From: Haloplanus sp. HW8-1
GTDB lineage: Archaea; Halobacteriota; Halobacteria; Halobacteriales; Haloferacaceae
DNA: 64,000 bases
Reading direction: 5' to 3'
Assembly: GCF_023703795.1 (NCBI RefSeq)
Contig: NZ_CP098518.1
Coordinates: 682,001-746,000, forward strand
In this document: in pieces, positions 52,310 through 61,289 of the stretch
How the letters are laid out: the number at the start of each line of letters is the position of its first letter
Numbering within the stretch: the first letter of the stretch is position 1
The notes under the pieces: generated by a model
Told to the model about the DNA's origin: nothing
The model's input: the letters and a program-made list of their open reading frames with translations, nothing else
Databases searched by the model: none
Translations under genes and position numbers: made by a program

Positions 52310-53082
52310 CGACAGCAACGACGGAGAGGGAACGGTCGGGGGACCCTCTCATCAGCGTCGACGACGTCACGTTCGGCTACGGAGAGGTCCCGGTTCTCGA
52401 GTCGGTATCGATCGACGTCGAACCTGGATCCTTCCTCGGACTGGTCGGGCCGAACGGCAGCGGCAAGAGCACGCTGCTCGACCTGATGCTCGGACTTCGT
52501 CGGCCCGACAGTGGAACGGTTTCGCTGTTCGGCGAACCCGCCCACGAGTTCGACGCCGGGGAGCGAATCGGATACGTCGCACAGGACGCGACGAAGGCAG
52601 CGCGCGATATGCCGATCACGGTTCGAGAGGTTGTCGAAATGGGGCGGTACCCGCGGCGGCTCGTCGGCCGATTCTCGACAGCGGACCGGCGAGCGGTCGA
52701 GGAGGCACTGGAACAGGTCGGAATCACAGATCTCGCGTCTCGGCGGGTCGGCCGACTGTCCGGTGGCCAACGCCAACGGGTCTTCATCGCCCGTGCGCTC
52801 GCCTCGGAGGCCGACCTGCTCGCACTCGACGAACCGACGGTCGGCGTCGATGCCGAATCCAGAGAGGAGTTCTACAGCCTTATCCACGAATTGAACGCGA
52901 CTGGACTGACCGTCATCCTGATCGAACATGACATCGGCGTCGTCACCACGCACGCGACGGACATCGCCTGTCTCAACCGCCAGTTGTACTTCGACGGTAA
53001 CCCGGAGGAGTTCGTCGAGACTGATGCACTCTCGCAGGCATACGGAAAGGACCAGCACGTCCTCCAGCACGACCACAGATGA
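52306..53082 (+). CDS. zinc ABC transporter ATPase (ZnuC-type)
   Basis: 258 residues from the ATG at 52306 (ATGA overlap). Walker A GPNGSGKST, signature LSGGQRQRVF, Walker B LLALDEPTVG, H-loop IEHDIGVV. The family is that of Zn/Mn importers. Upstream in-frame sequence back to 52123 overlaps DUF7511 in another frame and was excluded. Confidence 0.93.
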   Translation: MTTATTERERSGDPLISVDDVTFGYGEVPVLESVSIDVEPGSFLGLVGPNGSGKSTLLDLMLGLRRPDSGTVSLFGEPAHEFDAGERIGYVAQDATKAARDMPITVREVVEMGRYPRRLVGRFSTADRRAVEEALEQVGITDLASRRVGRLSGGQRQRVFIARALASEADLLALDEPTVGVDAESREEFYSLIHELNATGLTVILIEHDIGVVTTHATDIACLNRQLYFDGNPEEFVETDALSQAYGKDQHVLQHDHR

Positions 53083-54134
53083 TGCACACACTACACCGCC
53101 TCGGAGAGAGTATCCCATTCGAGGATGCGATCGCATCCCTCCGCACAGTCAACATCTTCGCCCCCATCGAGTGGTTCCTCGACCACATCTTCGGTGCCGG
53201 AATGGACGTGTTGGCCGACCTGCTCGGCACGCCGATGCTCGGGTATCCCTACATGCAGCGGGCCTACCTCGCTGCGGTGTGCATCGCCCTCATCGGCCCG
53301 GTCGTCGGAACGTTTCTCGTCCATCGAGAGATGGCGATGATCAGCGACACCCTCGCACACACTGCCTTCGCCGGCGTCGCCGTCGGATTGTTCCTCAATT
53401 CGGCCCTCTCGCTCACGCTGTCCCCGCTGTTCACCGCGTTCGTGGTCGCAGTCGTCACGGCGCTACTCGTGGAGTTACTCGTCGAACACGCCGGGGCGTA
53501 CAGCGACACCTCGCTGGCGATCGTCCTGACGGGCGGGTTCGCCGTCGGCAGTATTCTCATCACTGCAACCGACGGTGGCATTGCGGTCGGCATCGACGCC
53601 TACCTCTTCGGCAGTCTGGCGACCGTCTCGACGGAGAACGTCGGGATCCTCGTGTTGATGAGCGTCCTCGTCGGCAGCCTCGTCACGCTGACGTATCGGC
53701 CACTCCTGTACGTCACGTTCGACGCGACGGCCGCCCGCGCGGCGCGACTGAACGTCCGCCTGTACAAACGCCTCATGGTCGTGCTCACGGCGCTGGTCGT
53801 CGTCAGCGCGATGCAGATCATGGGCGTCATTCTGGTCGCTGCGATGCTTGTCGTTCCGGTCGCTGCCGCGGCGCAGGTCGCCGGGAGTTTCAAGCAGTCC
53901 ATCTTGTTGGCGGTCCTCGCTGCTGAGTTCGCGGCGATAGCCGGTGTAACACTATCGTACGTCTATGGAATTGCGGCCGGTGGCTCGATTGTCGTCGCGG
54001 CGATTGCTGTGTACGCCGTCGCCCTCGGCTTCCAGGGGTTGGCGCATCGTCTCCCAACCGTTCGACGGCACCGAAGCCAACGGCCCGGACAGACCCGAGA
54101 CGGACTCGAAGCCGACGGAGGCGAGCGAGAGTGA
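53079..54134 (+). CDS. zinc ABC transporter permease (ZnuB-type)
   Basis: 351 residues, ATGA overlap with the ATPase gene. Eight or nine hydrophobic segments with the ZnuB/MntB hallmark MISDTLAHTAFAGVAVGLFL and MQIMGVILVAAMLVVPVAAA. The long N-terminus (about 1-55) and the basic C-terminal tail (HRLPTVRRHRSQRPGQ) are extra. Confidence 0.93.
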   Translation: MMHTLHRLGESIPFEDAIASLRTVNIFAPIEWFLDHIFGAGMDVLADLLGTPMLGYPYMQRAYLAAVCIALIGPVVGTFLVHREMAMISDTLAHTAFAGVAVGLFLNSALSLTLSPLFTAFVVAVVTALLVELLVEHAGAYSDTSLAIVLTGGFAVGSILITATDGGIAVGIDAYLFGSLATVSTENVGILVLMSVLVGSLVTLTYRPLLYVTFDATAARAARLNVRLYKRLMVVLTALVVVSAMQIMGVILVAAMLVVPVAAAAQVAGSFKQSILLAVLAAEFAAIAGVTLSYVYGIAAGGSIVVAAIAVYAVALGFQGLAHRLPTVRRHRSQRPGQTRDGLEADGGERE

Positions 54135-55423
54135 CCGTCGACGGACTGGACACCGATACCACGTTGAGCGGGCCACAGTCCTACGAGTACGTGATCATCG
54201 GTGGCGGTATTCACGGAACCTGCCTGGCGAACTATCTCCTCGCCGAGGGAGCGTACAGACACCAGGACCTCCGTCTCGTCGACCCTCGCGACCAGTTACT
54301 CGCGTCGTTCGAGACGAAGGCTCGTCAGTGCGGGATGCGAACGCTCCGGTCGACGTTCGTCCACCACATCGGCACGGAGCCGTTCTCGCTTGAATCGTTC
54401 GCGGAGGGGGCAGGTCGGGAGGCCGAACTCGTCTCGACGGAGAACTATCCGAATCGACCGACGCTGGAACTCTTTCTCGACCACGCTCGAGACGTCATTG
54501 ACCGGCGTGGTATCGACGAGTGTCACCTGCAGTCGAGGGTGACGGGAGTTACCAGGACTGGGGCAGGTGACCGACTCGAGGTACAGACGGATGCTGGGTC
54601 ACTCGAAGCTCGCCACGTCGTGTTAGCCATCGGACTCGGTGGCTCGCGAACGCTCCCCACGTGGGGGACGTCACTCCCCGATGACGCCCCGCTCGTTCAC
54701 GTCTGGGACGACGAGTTCGACCCGACGACAGCAGCGGAATTTTCGGGTCCGACGTACGTCGTTGGGGGCGGTATCACCGCTGGGCAACTTGCCTGCTGCC
54801 TCTCGGAACACACGGACGTGACACTCTGTTCGCGTCACGACCTCGATATCGAACTGACCGAAGCCGACCCGTACTGGATCAACTGGCGACACATCGAACA
54901 GGAGATCCACACACTCCCGTCGGGGTCGAAGGCCCGCCTTGACCGGATTCGGGCCGCCCGCAACGACGCGACGATCCCACCGTACGTCGAGCGTCGACTG
55001 GACGAGGCGCGTGACTGTGACGACCTCGAAATCCGACGCGGCGAGATCGCGTCCGCAGACGCGACAGACGAGGGATTACTGGTGCGGTTCGACGACGGTA
55101 CGACCGCAACGAATGCGCAGGTCGTCCTCGCGACCGGACTCGATCCGGTCCCAGAGCACCCACTAGTCGGATCCGTCGCCGAGTCGTTGTCACTCGAACG
55201 CGGGGCCGGCGGCTTTCCCGTCCTCGACGACCGGACGCTCGCGTGGCGAGGGACCGATGGCAGCCGTTCTGCGGTGTACGTTTCGGGAGCGCTCGCAGAA
55301 CCCAGCGTCGGTCCCTTCGCCCGGAACATCGTCGGCGCTCGTCGAGTCGCAGAACGGCTCCTCGCGTCACGACACAGGGCCGGTTCAGAAAGAGCACCGT
55401 CGGCTCCCAGAGGGAGGTCTTGA
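54131..55423 (+). CDS. FAD/NAD(P)-binding oxidoreductase (N-hydroxylase-like fold)
   Basis: 430 residues, GTG start overlapping the znuB stop. FAD motif VIIGGGIHGTCLANYLL, a second Rossmann motif TYVVGGGITAGQLACCL for NAD(P)H, and a conserved ATGLDPVPEH. The layout resembles lysine/ornithine N-monooxygenases and similar flavoproteins. It is coupled to the zinc importer; it may modify a metallophore-like molecule, which is inference. Confidence 0.82.
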   Translation: MTVDGLDTDTTLSGPQSYEYVIIGGGIHGTCLANYLLAEGAYRHQDLRLVDPRDQLLASFETKARQCGMRTLRSTFVHHIGTEPFSLESFAEGAGREAELVSTENYPNRPTLELFLDHARDVIDRRGIDECHLQSRVTGVTRTGAGDRLEVQTDAGSLEARHVVLAIGLGGSRTLPTWGTSLPDDAPLVHVWDDEFDPTTAAEFSGPTYVVGGGITAGQLACCLSEHTDVTLCSRHDLDIELTEADPYWINWRHIEQEIHTLPSGSKARLDRIRAARNDATIPPYVERRLDEARDCDDLEIRRGEIASADATDEGLLVRFDDGTTATNAQVVLATGLDPVPEHPLVGSVAESLSLERGAGGFPVLDDRTLAWRGTDGSRSAVYVSGALAEPSVGPFARNIVGARRVAERLLASRHRAGSERAPSAPRGRS

Positions 55424-55424
55424 G

Positions 55425-55808
55425 ATGCCGTCGGACGACGTAACGCTCGCCTTCTCGTTGCAGGCACTCGAAGAACTAACCCGACCGACACGAGTGTTCG
55501 ACGACGCCCCGACGTGGGCGAGTCATGTCGGAATCGTCTCCTCGGAATCGTCCTTCGTCGAACGATGGCGAGTCCGTGAGGCGGGATACCCGCAGGACTT
55601 CTTGTCGGATCCGCGTTCGATCGGAGAGGCACTCTCGAGTCTTCGAAATCACTTCGAGACGGAAAGGCACGTGTTCGTCGGGACGGACGAGACCGGTGGG
55701 GTCGCAGAGACGGTGCCTGACTGGATCTTCCAATCGGTGACCGATGCTGCAACGGCTGCGGACTGGCGGCTTGGGACTACGTCCTCAACTGGCGACGACT
55801 GGCCTTAG
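55425..55808 (+). CDS. DUF7124 domain protein
   Basis: 127 residues from the ATG at 55425, 1 bp after the previous stop. MPSDDVTLAFSLQALEELTR, HVGIVSSESSFV, RHVFVGTDETGG match the haloarchaeal DUF7124 family. It is the last gene of the znu operon. Unknown function; acidic and soluble. Confidence 0.83.
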   Translation: MPSDDVTLAFSLQALEELTRPTRVFDDAPTWASHVGIVSSESSFVERWRVREAGYPQDFLSDPRSIGEALSSLRNHFETERHVFVGTDETGGVAETVPDWIFQSVTDAATAADWRLGTTSSTGDDWP

Positions 55809-55868
55809 CGAGTCACGTCTGGGACCGAATGTCCGGTCCAAGTTATCCACGAGTAGCGGCCGGCCGCC

Positions 55869-56360
55869 TCAGAGAAATCGCTTGTCGGCCTGTTCTGACC
55901 GGATCGTCGATTCCGACGCATCGAGCCAGCCCGTCTCCACCTCGGACGGGATATCGAACTCGGGAACGAACGGTTTGATATCAAGCAGCGGCGTCCCGTC
56001 GACGACATCGATACCGCTCACGGTCAGTTCCCGTTCTGTGACGGACTCGATTGCCACAACAGAGAGGCCGATCGAATTCGGACGTTGTGGCGCCCGTGTC
56101 GAGAAGACTCCTCGTCGTTCGTCATCGAGAAACGGTTCGACCCGTAGGGGAGCGTCGTCGCCAGATGCGTGAAAATGGTACAATAGGATACAGTGCGAGA
56201 ACTCGGCAAGATCAGCTAATCCATCCGCATACGACACCTCAATCTCGACAGTTCCCGTGACTGAATCTGCTCCGACCGGTTGAACTGGCATTCCTTCTGG
56301 TGATTCGAACGGCGTCCGTATCACCCCAATCGATTCGTAGCTGAACGTGTCCTTGGGCAC
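55869..56360 (-). CDS. TrmO/TsaA-type tRNA methyltransferase
   Basis: 163 residues if started at the GTG at 56360, which puts the conserved beginning (FSYESIGVIRTPFESPEGMP) near the N-terminus and a TATA-like CTATTTTC about 25-30 bp upstream; ATGs at 56405, 56435 and 56441 are alternatives. The family motif TRAPQRPNSIGLS and DIKPFVPEFD are clear. TrmO methylates t6A37 in some tRNAs. Convergent with the znu operon; a role in metal limitation is speculation. Confidence 0.87.
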   Translation of the reverse strand: MPKDTFSYESIGVIRTPFESPEGMPVQPVGADSVTGTVEIEVSYADGLADLAEFSHCILLYHFHASGDDAPLRVEPFLDDERRGVFSTRAPQRPNSIGLSVVAIESVTERELTVSGIDVVDGTPLLDIKPFVPEFDIPSEVETGWLDASESTIRSEQADKRFL

Positions 56361-56567
56361 GTTCGTGGCTTCGTCTTGTAGAGAAAATAGCTTTATTGAA
56401 CCCATTCGCTGGCAATAATTTTCAAAGTCTGGCATATACATAGCGCGCGTTCAGCGCGTCAGCCACGTGGGAGCAGGAGGTGTCCAATCCAGTCAATTTA
56501 CCGAGTCTGTCCGTCGAGGTTCGGGCGCATCCCACGGGCTAAAATGTTTTGATGAAAATTAGTTTTC

Positions 56568-56590
56568 AAGAAAAAAGGAATATTTTTCTT
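56568..56590. promoter_or_regulatory. AT-rich dyad before the small acidic gene
   Basis: AAGAAAAA-N7-TTTTTCTT, perfect 8-bp arms, ends 26 bp before the ATG at 56617, over the expected TATA site. The sister gene at 50159 has a different but also AT-rich promoter. Confidence 0.4.
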
Positions 56591-56616
56591 CTATACAACT
56601 CTAATTTGCTAACGCA

Positions 56617-56847
56617 ATGGTAGTAGAAACAGCGGACCTACGATCGGAACTCGAAGCGAAGGGAGAATTGATGCTCGCAGTCTCAGAATTCGACGAACCA
56701 CTGGAGATGCACCTCCATGATACGGAGATTGAGGACGGTGTCATAACAATCCAATTGACTGATGGTGTCCTCACGTTCGATGTCGATGAAGTAGTGGCTG
56801 TCTGGCATCATACGCATTCGCTCGCAGATTTCGGACTGGAAGACTGA
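56617..56847 (+). CDS. small acidic protein, paralog of the gene at 49929-50159
   Basis: 76 residues, 70 identical to the other copy (changes at D/E, R/Q, Q/E, V/F, L/F and F/L positions). VWHHTHSLADFGLED retains the HHTH motif. DNA identity extends over the coding part but not clearly into the flanks. Unknown family; position near zinc genes suggests a metal link. Confidence 0.8.
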   Translation: MVVETADLRSELEAKGELMLAVSEFDEPLEMHLHDTEIEDGVITIQLTDGVLTFDVDEVVAVWHHTHSLADFGLED

Positions 56848-57089
56848 TATCAACGGGCGGTGGGTCGTAGGTCGCCGGATCTCGGCACAGAGTCAAAGCG
56901 ATCGGCATCTTACGAACGCATATTTATTTGCTCGTTTGATGACGAATAGCGGAAAAACCGAACTGGGTGTGCTGGCCACGTCCCCTGTCTCTCACACGCC
57001 AATTACACCGGTCACTGACGGTTTCAACGGATCTCGAAAAATTAATTTCGTGAGTAATACGGGTGTTTTCTCCGTGTCACCGTGACCAG

Positions 57090-57242
57090 TCAGTGATTCT
57101 CGTGGATGTGGTCGCGCAGCGCGTCGGTCTCCTCGAACTGCTCGTCGCACTCGGCACACGTGTTGTGGTGAAGCGCGACGTGCTGGGTCACGCCGGCAGC
57201 GCTCTGGAACTGTGCATCGCAGCTGGAGCAGGTGTACGACAT
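57090..57242 (-). CDS. 50-residue double C2H2 zinc-finger protein
   Basis: ATG at 57242: MSYTCSSCDAQFQSAAGVTQ, then HVALHHNTCAECDEQF, ending HIHENH. Finger 1: Cys5, Cys8, His21, His25 or 26. Finger 2: Cys29, Cys32, His45 or 47, His50. A small C2H2 protein of this kind is well known in haloarchaea, possibly DNA- or protein-binding. Stands alone; promoter AT-rich. Confidence 0.82.
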   Translation of the reverse strand: MSYTCSSCDAQFQSAAGVTQHVALHHNTCAECDEQFEETDALRDHIHENH

Positions 57243-57383
57243 TACATTAACAACTGAGGCGCTTATTCACTAAAATCGTTATTAAAAATAGTGGCAGAGC
57301 GATTGATACGGACTAGTAAATCGACTCTCCAGCTAACTAAGATTGACCGGCTGGGACGTCGAAAAAGTCCGCCCCAAATAGAG

Positions 57384-57650
57384 CTAAATCAACTCTCCTG
57401 CCTGTTCACGGAGGGGCTGTGCGAGACTTCTGTCGTCGACCAGTTTCTTGAGTTCGTTCGTCGCTCGGCACTGACCGAGAGCGTTCAGTGCCTGGCGACG
57501 ATACCCCCCGTCAAGACCACTCGTGACGACGATCAGACGAAGTTGCGTGGTTGCCCCAGCCTCCGCGAGTCCGTTGATGGCGTCTTCCCGAGCGTGCCGC
57601 GGTGCGTTCTTGTCGACGACCGTCTGGAAGAGTGAACGTGGTGAAGACAT
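57384..57650 (-). CDS. small HEAT-repeat protein
   Basis: 88 residues of paired helices (APRHAREDAINGLAEAGATT, GYRRQALNALGQCRATNELK), consistent with about two HEAT-like repeats. It starts 2 bp after the cobW3 stop, so it was in one operon with it. Could be a binding partner of the GTPase. Confidence 0.75.
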   Translation of the reverse strand: MSSPRSLFQTVVDKNAPRHAREDAINGLAEAGATTQLRLIVVTSGLDGGYRRQALNALGQCRATNELKKLVDDRSLAQPLREQAGELI

Positions 57651-57652
57651 CG

Positions 57653-58519
57653 TCAGTCGGCGAGGCCGACCTCTTCGGCACCGTTCTCGCCCGCTTCGGT
57701 GTCGTCGCTCTCCGCCGCTCCATCCTCGGATTCGAAGGTCGGGAAACGGTCCTCGAAGGCGTCCCAGTCGGCGGCCATCTCCTCGTCGGTCAGTATAGCT
57801 GCATCGAGATCCGTTCGGAGCGCGTCGTGGTCCATGTCGGTACCGATAAGAACGAGTCGGGTTCCTCTGTCACCCCACTCCTCGTCCCACATCTCCTCAA
57901 GCTGGGGATTTGCCTTGAAGTAGACCTCGCACTCTTCAGTCGGAAGGGCTGCAATCCATCCGCCTGCAGGTGCGATTCGGATAGAGTGGCCAGCAGCATC
58001 GATCCCGAGTGCCATATCCTCACGCCCCGCGAGCCAGAAGTGGCCCTTCGACCGGACCACATTCGTCGGAAATTCGTCCAGCAACTCGGCGAATCGTTCG
58101 GGCTGGAACGGCCGCCTCGATTCAAAAACGAACGAGGTGACGCCGTGCTCCTCCTCGGCAGACTCGTGCGGTTCCTGCAGTTCCTGCATCCACCCGGCGG
58201 ACTGACTCGCTGCTTCGAAATCGAACCGACCAGTATCGACGATTGCCTCCGGATCGACGGCGCCGTGTTCGGTTCGGATGATCTCCGCGCGCGGTTGCAG
58301 CACCTTAATAATCTCTTCGATCTCGTCGAGCGTCTCCTCGCCGACGAGGTCACACTTGTTCAACAGGAGGACGTCACAGAACTCGATCTGATCGACCAAG
58401 AGACTTCCAAGGTCCTTCTCGGTGTCGCCGTCCATCAGCGATTCCTTCGAATCGAACGTCGTCCAGAACTGGTGGGCATCGACCACAGTGACGGTCGTGT
58501 CGAGTTCGTAGTAGTCCAT
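57653..58519 (-). pseudogene. COG0523 (CobW-type) GTPase 3, N-terminus missing
   Basis: From about 58516 the frame is clearly CobW (YELDTTVTVVDAHQFW, NKCDL, FEAASQSAGW, a CobW-C domain and an acidic tail) and close to CobW1. The part with Walker A and GCICC, about 130 residues, is absent. Before Tyr62 of the open frame the sequence has no similarity and the 27-bp hairpin element (58525-58551) sits there. The ATG at 58519 could start a 288-residue remnant without GTP-binding P-loop; function is doubtful. Confidence 0.85.
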
Positions 58520-58524
58520 CCAGA

Positions 58525-58551
58525 AGTTGAGACTGGCGTTCTCAATGCATA
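58525..58551. repeat. 27-bp hairpin element, copy C
   Basis: TTGAGA/TCTCAA arms and TGCATA as in the two copies at the toxin-antitoxin units, 25 kb away. It lies within a few bases of where the CobW3 similarity stops. Between it and cydB (58552-58791) no gene is supported. Confidence 0.6.
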
Positions 58552-58791
58552 TGGAACTACCTTCCTTCGATGCCCCAGATAGAGTGTCTGCTCGACAAAC
58601 TGCGACACAATGCGGTCCTCGGCAGTCCGAAGCCGATACGCTCTGTCGCGTTCCAGTTGCCGGCACTGGTGATGTGTGACACCGAGAGTGATACACTATC
58701 GCAAGGATGTGATTCCATCATATCGTATACATCCCCGATCGGAGAGTCACCAGTACTGAGCGGAGGATGGAACGACGAGAGGTCGGTGGGG

Positions 58792-59787
58792 TTACCCCCC
58801 GTAGCTCTCACCCTCGATTGGGCCGCTAAACACGCCGTAGAGGAACTTGAAGTACCACAGCACCAGCAGCAACACCGGGAACCCGAGGACGGTCACGAGG
58901 TTCAGCGCCAGCGGCGACACGACCGCTTCCCTAACCAGCAGCCCGGTCGGCGGATAGATCGTCGGGTACAGCAGGATTGCGACCAAAATCGTCAAAAGTG
59001 TTGGGAGCGCCAGCGCGCTCGCCAGCCAGGCCCGGTACTGACCGCGTCTGGCCAGTACGCTCCCGCTCAGCCCGACGGCGACCGAGAGAGCGACGACTGC
59101 AGCGACGGGCAGCGAGAGCACCGCGTTGGCAGCGCCGCCCGCATCGGTCAAGACGACGGTTCCCAGCAGCACGACCACACCGGCAAAGTACGCCAGTGTC
59201 GCACCGATGCCGTACGCTCGCAGTTCCGATGCCAGACCGGGCTCGGTCTTGGCTGCAAGGAACGCCGCCCCCGTGACTATCGAGACGGCGACCAGGCCGA
59301 CGCCAGTCAACGCCACTGGTAGCGTCGCCCCGCCGAACAGCCAGCGACCCGCGAGCATCCCCAACAGGAGCGGCGCGAACACGCTGCCCCCGACGAAGGC
59401 GTAGTCCGCGGAGCGCTTCCAGCGCTCGTCGTCGCGCTGCTCGCGGAGTTCCGGACCGAGGCCGCGGAACACCAACGCGACGACGAACCCGAGCGCGAGC
59501 AGATAGTTGTCCGCCAGCAGGCGCGAGTACACGCGCGGGAACGCCGCTAGCAGCATCGTCCCGAAGGCGACGACCCACACCTCGTTCGCGTCCCAGACCG
59601 GTCCGAACGCCGCTAGGAACGTCTCCCGCTCGCGTTCGTCCGTCCGGGTCGCGTAAAGCATCCCGATACCGAAGTCGAACCCGTCGAGGACGACGTACAT
59701 CCCCAACGCGAACAGCACGGCGCCGAACCAGATCTCCGGTAGCGATTCGACGAGGTACGCGTCGACGGGCAACAGCGGGTCAGTCAT
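58792..59787 (-). CDS. cydB: cytochrome bd quinol oxidase subunit II
   Basis: 331 residues, about eight or nine membrane helices. Conserved CydB blocks are GMYVVLDGFDFGIGML near the N-terminus and PVWDANEVWVVAFGTMLLAA. Start overlaps the cydA end by 8 bp. It stabilises the haem d/b595 site with CydA; the enzyme is a high-affinity oxygen-reducing quinol oxidase. Confidence 0.94.
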   Translation of the reverse strand: MTDPLLPVDAYLVESLPEIWFGAVLFALGMYVVLDGFDFGIGMLYATRTDERERETFLAAFGPVWDANEVWVVAFGTMLLAAFPRVYSRLLADNYLLALGFVVALVFRGLGPELREQRDDERWKRSADYAFVGGSVFAPLLLGMLAGRWLFGGATLPVALTGVGLVAVSIVTGAAFLAAKTEPGLASELRAYGIGATLAYFAGVVVLLGTVVLTDAGGAANAVLSLPVAAVVALSVAVGLSGSVLARRGQYRAWLASALALPTLLTILVAILLYPTIYPPTGLLVREAVVSPLALNLVTVLGFPVLLLVLWYFKFLYGVFSGPIEGESYGG

Positions 59788-61228
59788 CGCTACTCACCCA
59801 CGGAATCGGGCCGTGCCAGCGACCGCCACTCGACTCTCGGACGCCGAGTGACTGGAGTTCCTCCCGGATCAACCACTTCAGGATGTACAGCGCAGTCAGC
59901 ATCAGCCCGACGTAGAGCACGACGAACCCGACCAGGGTCAGTGTCGCCTCGCCCCCGGTGAGCATCGATGACACCGCCTCGCTCGTCTTGAGCTCGTCCT
60001 GAATGACCCACGGCTGCCGGCCGATCTCGGTGACGTACCAGCCGGTGAGCAACGCAGCGTAGCCGAACGGCGATGCAGCGATCATCGCCTTCAGGTAGCG
60101 TGTGCTGTCGGACAGCCGCCCGCGGTACATGAGGTAACCGCCCCACAGTGCCAACCCGATGAACAGAAATCCGAGCCCGACCATGAAACGGAACGACCAG
60201 AACACGAGTGCTACCGGGGGGTTCTCCTCGTACTCGTTCAGTCCGATGACCTCGGCGTCGAAGTCCCCGCCACTGGCGAGAAACGACCCAACTGCGGGGA
60301 GGCTCACAGTGACGAGGTTCTCGGCTCGCGGGTCGGTAAGTGCCTCAGGTGACTTCGGAAACGCGAGCAGGTGTAGGTCGGCCTGCCCCGTCTCGTAGTG
60401 AGCCTCCATCGCGGCAAACTTCTGAGGCTGGGTGTCCTCAACGTGGCGGCCGTAGGCATCGCCGTGGACCGCTTGGAACGGTGCGGAGATGATCAGGAGT
60501 ACGACAGCCAGCTTGAGTGCGGTGTTCCAGGCTTCAGTGTCGGGCTTTTTCCAGACGATGTACGCCGAGACGCCCGCGACCAGCAGTGCGACCGCGATCA
60601 CCGACGCGTTCATCATATGGACGTACATCCAGGGCATTCGTGGGGTGAGGAACGCAGCGAACGGATCGGTTAGTTTGGCGACTTCCATCCCGTTGCGAGT
60701 GACCATCTCGTAGCCCTGGGGGGTCTGCATCCAAGCGTTGACGATCAGGATCCAGAACCCCGACAGCCAGGCGCCAAAGCCGACGAGCACCGACGAGATG
60801 ACGTATGTTCGGTCCTCAACACGGTCGCGGCCGTACAGCAACACGCCGAGGAAGACGGCCTCTAAGAAGAACGCCATCTTCGCTTCGAAGGCCAGCGGGC
60901 CGCCGATCAATTCACCGGCTACCTCGGCGAACTGTGGGAAGTTCGTACCGAACTGAAAGCTCATCGGAATCCCGATGACTGTACCCATCACGAAGCCGGC
61001 GGCGAAAACCTTCACCCAGAACGAGCGCAATCGCGCATACCGCTGCTCGTTCGTCCGCACGTCTTTCCAGGTAAAATAGATAATAAACGGTGCGAGCCCG
61101 ATCGAAAGGGACGCGAAGATGATGTGAACGGAGATTGTCCATCCGAACTGCATCCGGCTCGCAAGTTCCGGAGAGAGTAACGTCGCCCATACTGGGTCGA
61201 CGGCACTCAGTAGTGTGATTGGACCCAT
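59780..61228 (-). CDS. cydA: cytochrome bd quinol oxidase subunit I
   Basis: 482 residues. N-terminal RMQFGWTISVHIIFASLSIG with the haem-ligand His, GGPLAFEAKMAFFLEAVFLG with the Glu for haem b595, and TEIGRQPWV near the C-terminus. The Q-loop is short. First gene of cydAB. The promoter lies in the 60 bp before the IS6-type element. Confidence 0.95.
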   Translation of the reverse strand: MGPITLLSAVDPVWATLLSPELASRMQFGWTISVHIIFASLSIGLAPFIIYFTWKDVRTNEQRYARLRSFWVKVFAAGFVMGTVIGIPMSFQFGTNFPQFAEVAGELIGGPLAFEAKMAFFLEAVFLGVLLYGRDRVEDRTYVISSVLVGFGAWLSGFWILIVNAWMQTPQGYEMVTRNGMEVAKLTDPFAAFLTPRMPWMYVHMMNASVIAVALLVAGVSAYIVWKKPDTEAWNTALKLAVVLLIISAPFQAVHGDAYGRHVEDTQPQKFAAMEAHYETGQADLHLLAFPKSPEALTDPRAENLVTVSLPAVGSFLASGGDFDAEVIGLNEYEENPPVALVFWSFRFMVGLGFLFIGLALWGGYLMYRGRLSDSTRYLKAMIAASPFGYAALLTGWYVTEIGRQPWVIQDELKTSEAVSSMLTGGEATLTLVGFVVLYVGLMLTALYILKWLIREELQSLGVRESSGGRWHGPIPWVSSDD

Positions 61229-61289
61229 TCACCCTACGCTACGACACAATAGCTTATGAGCAGCCCCACGGTTCCCACGTTGGAGCATT

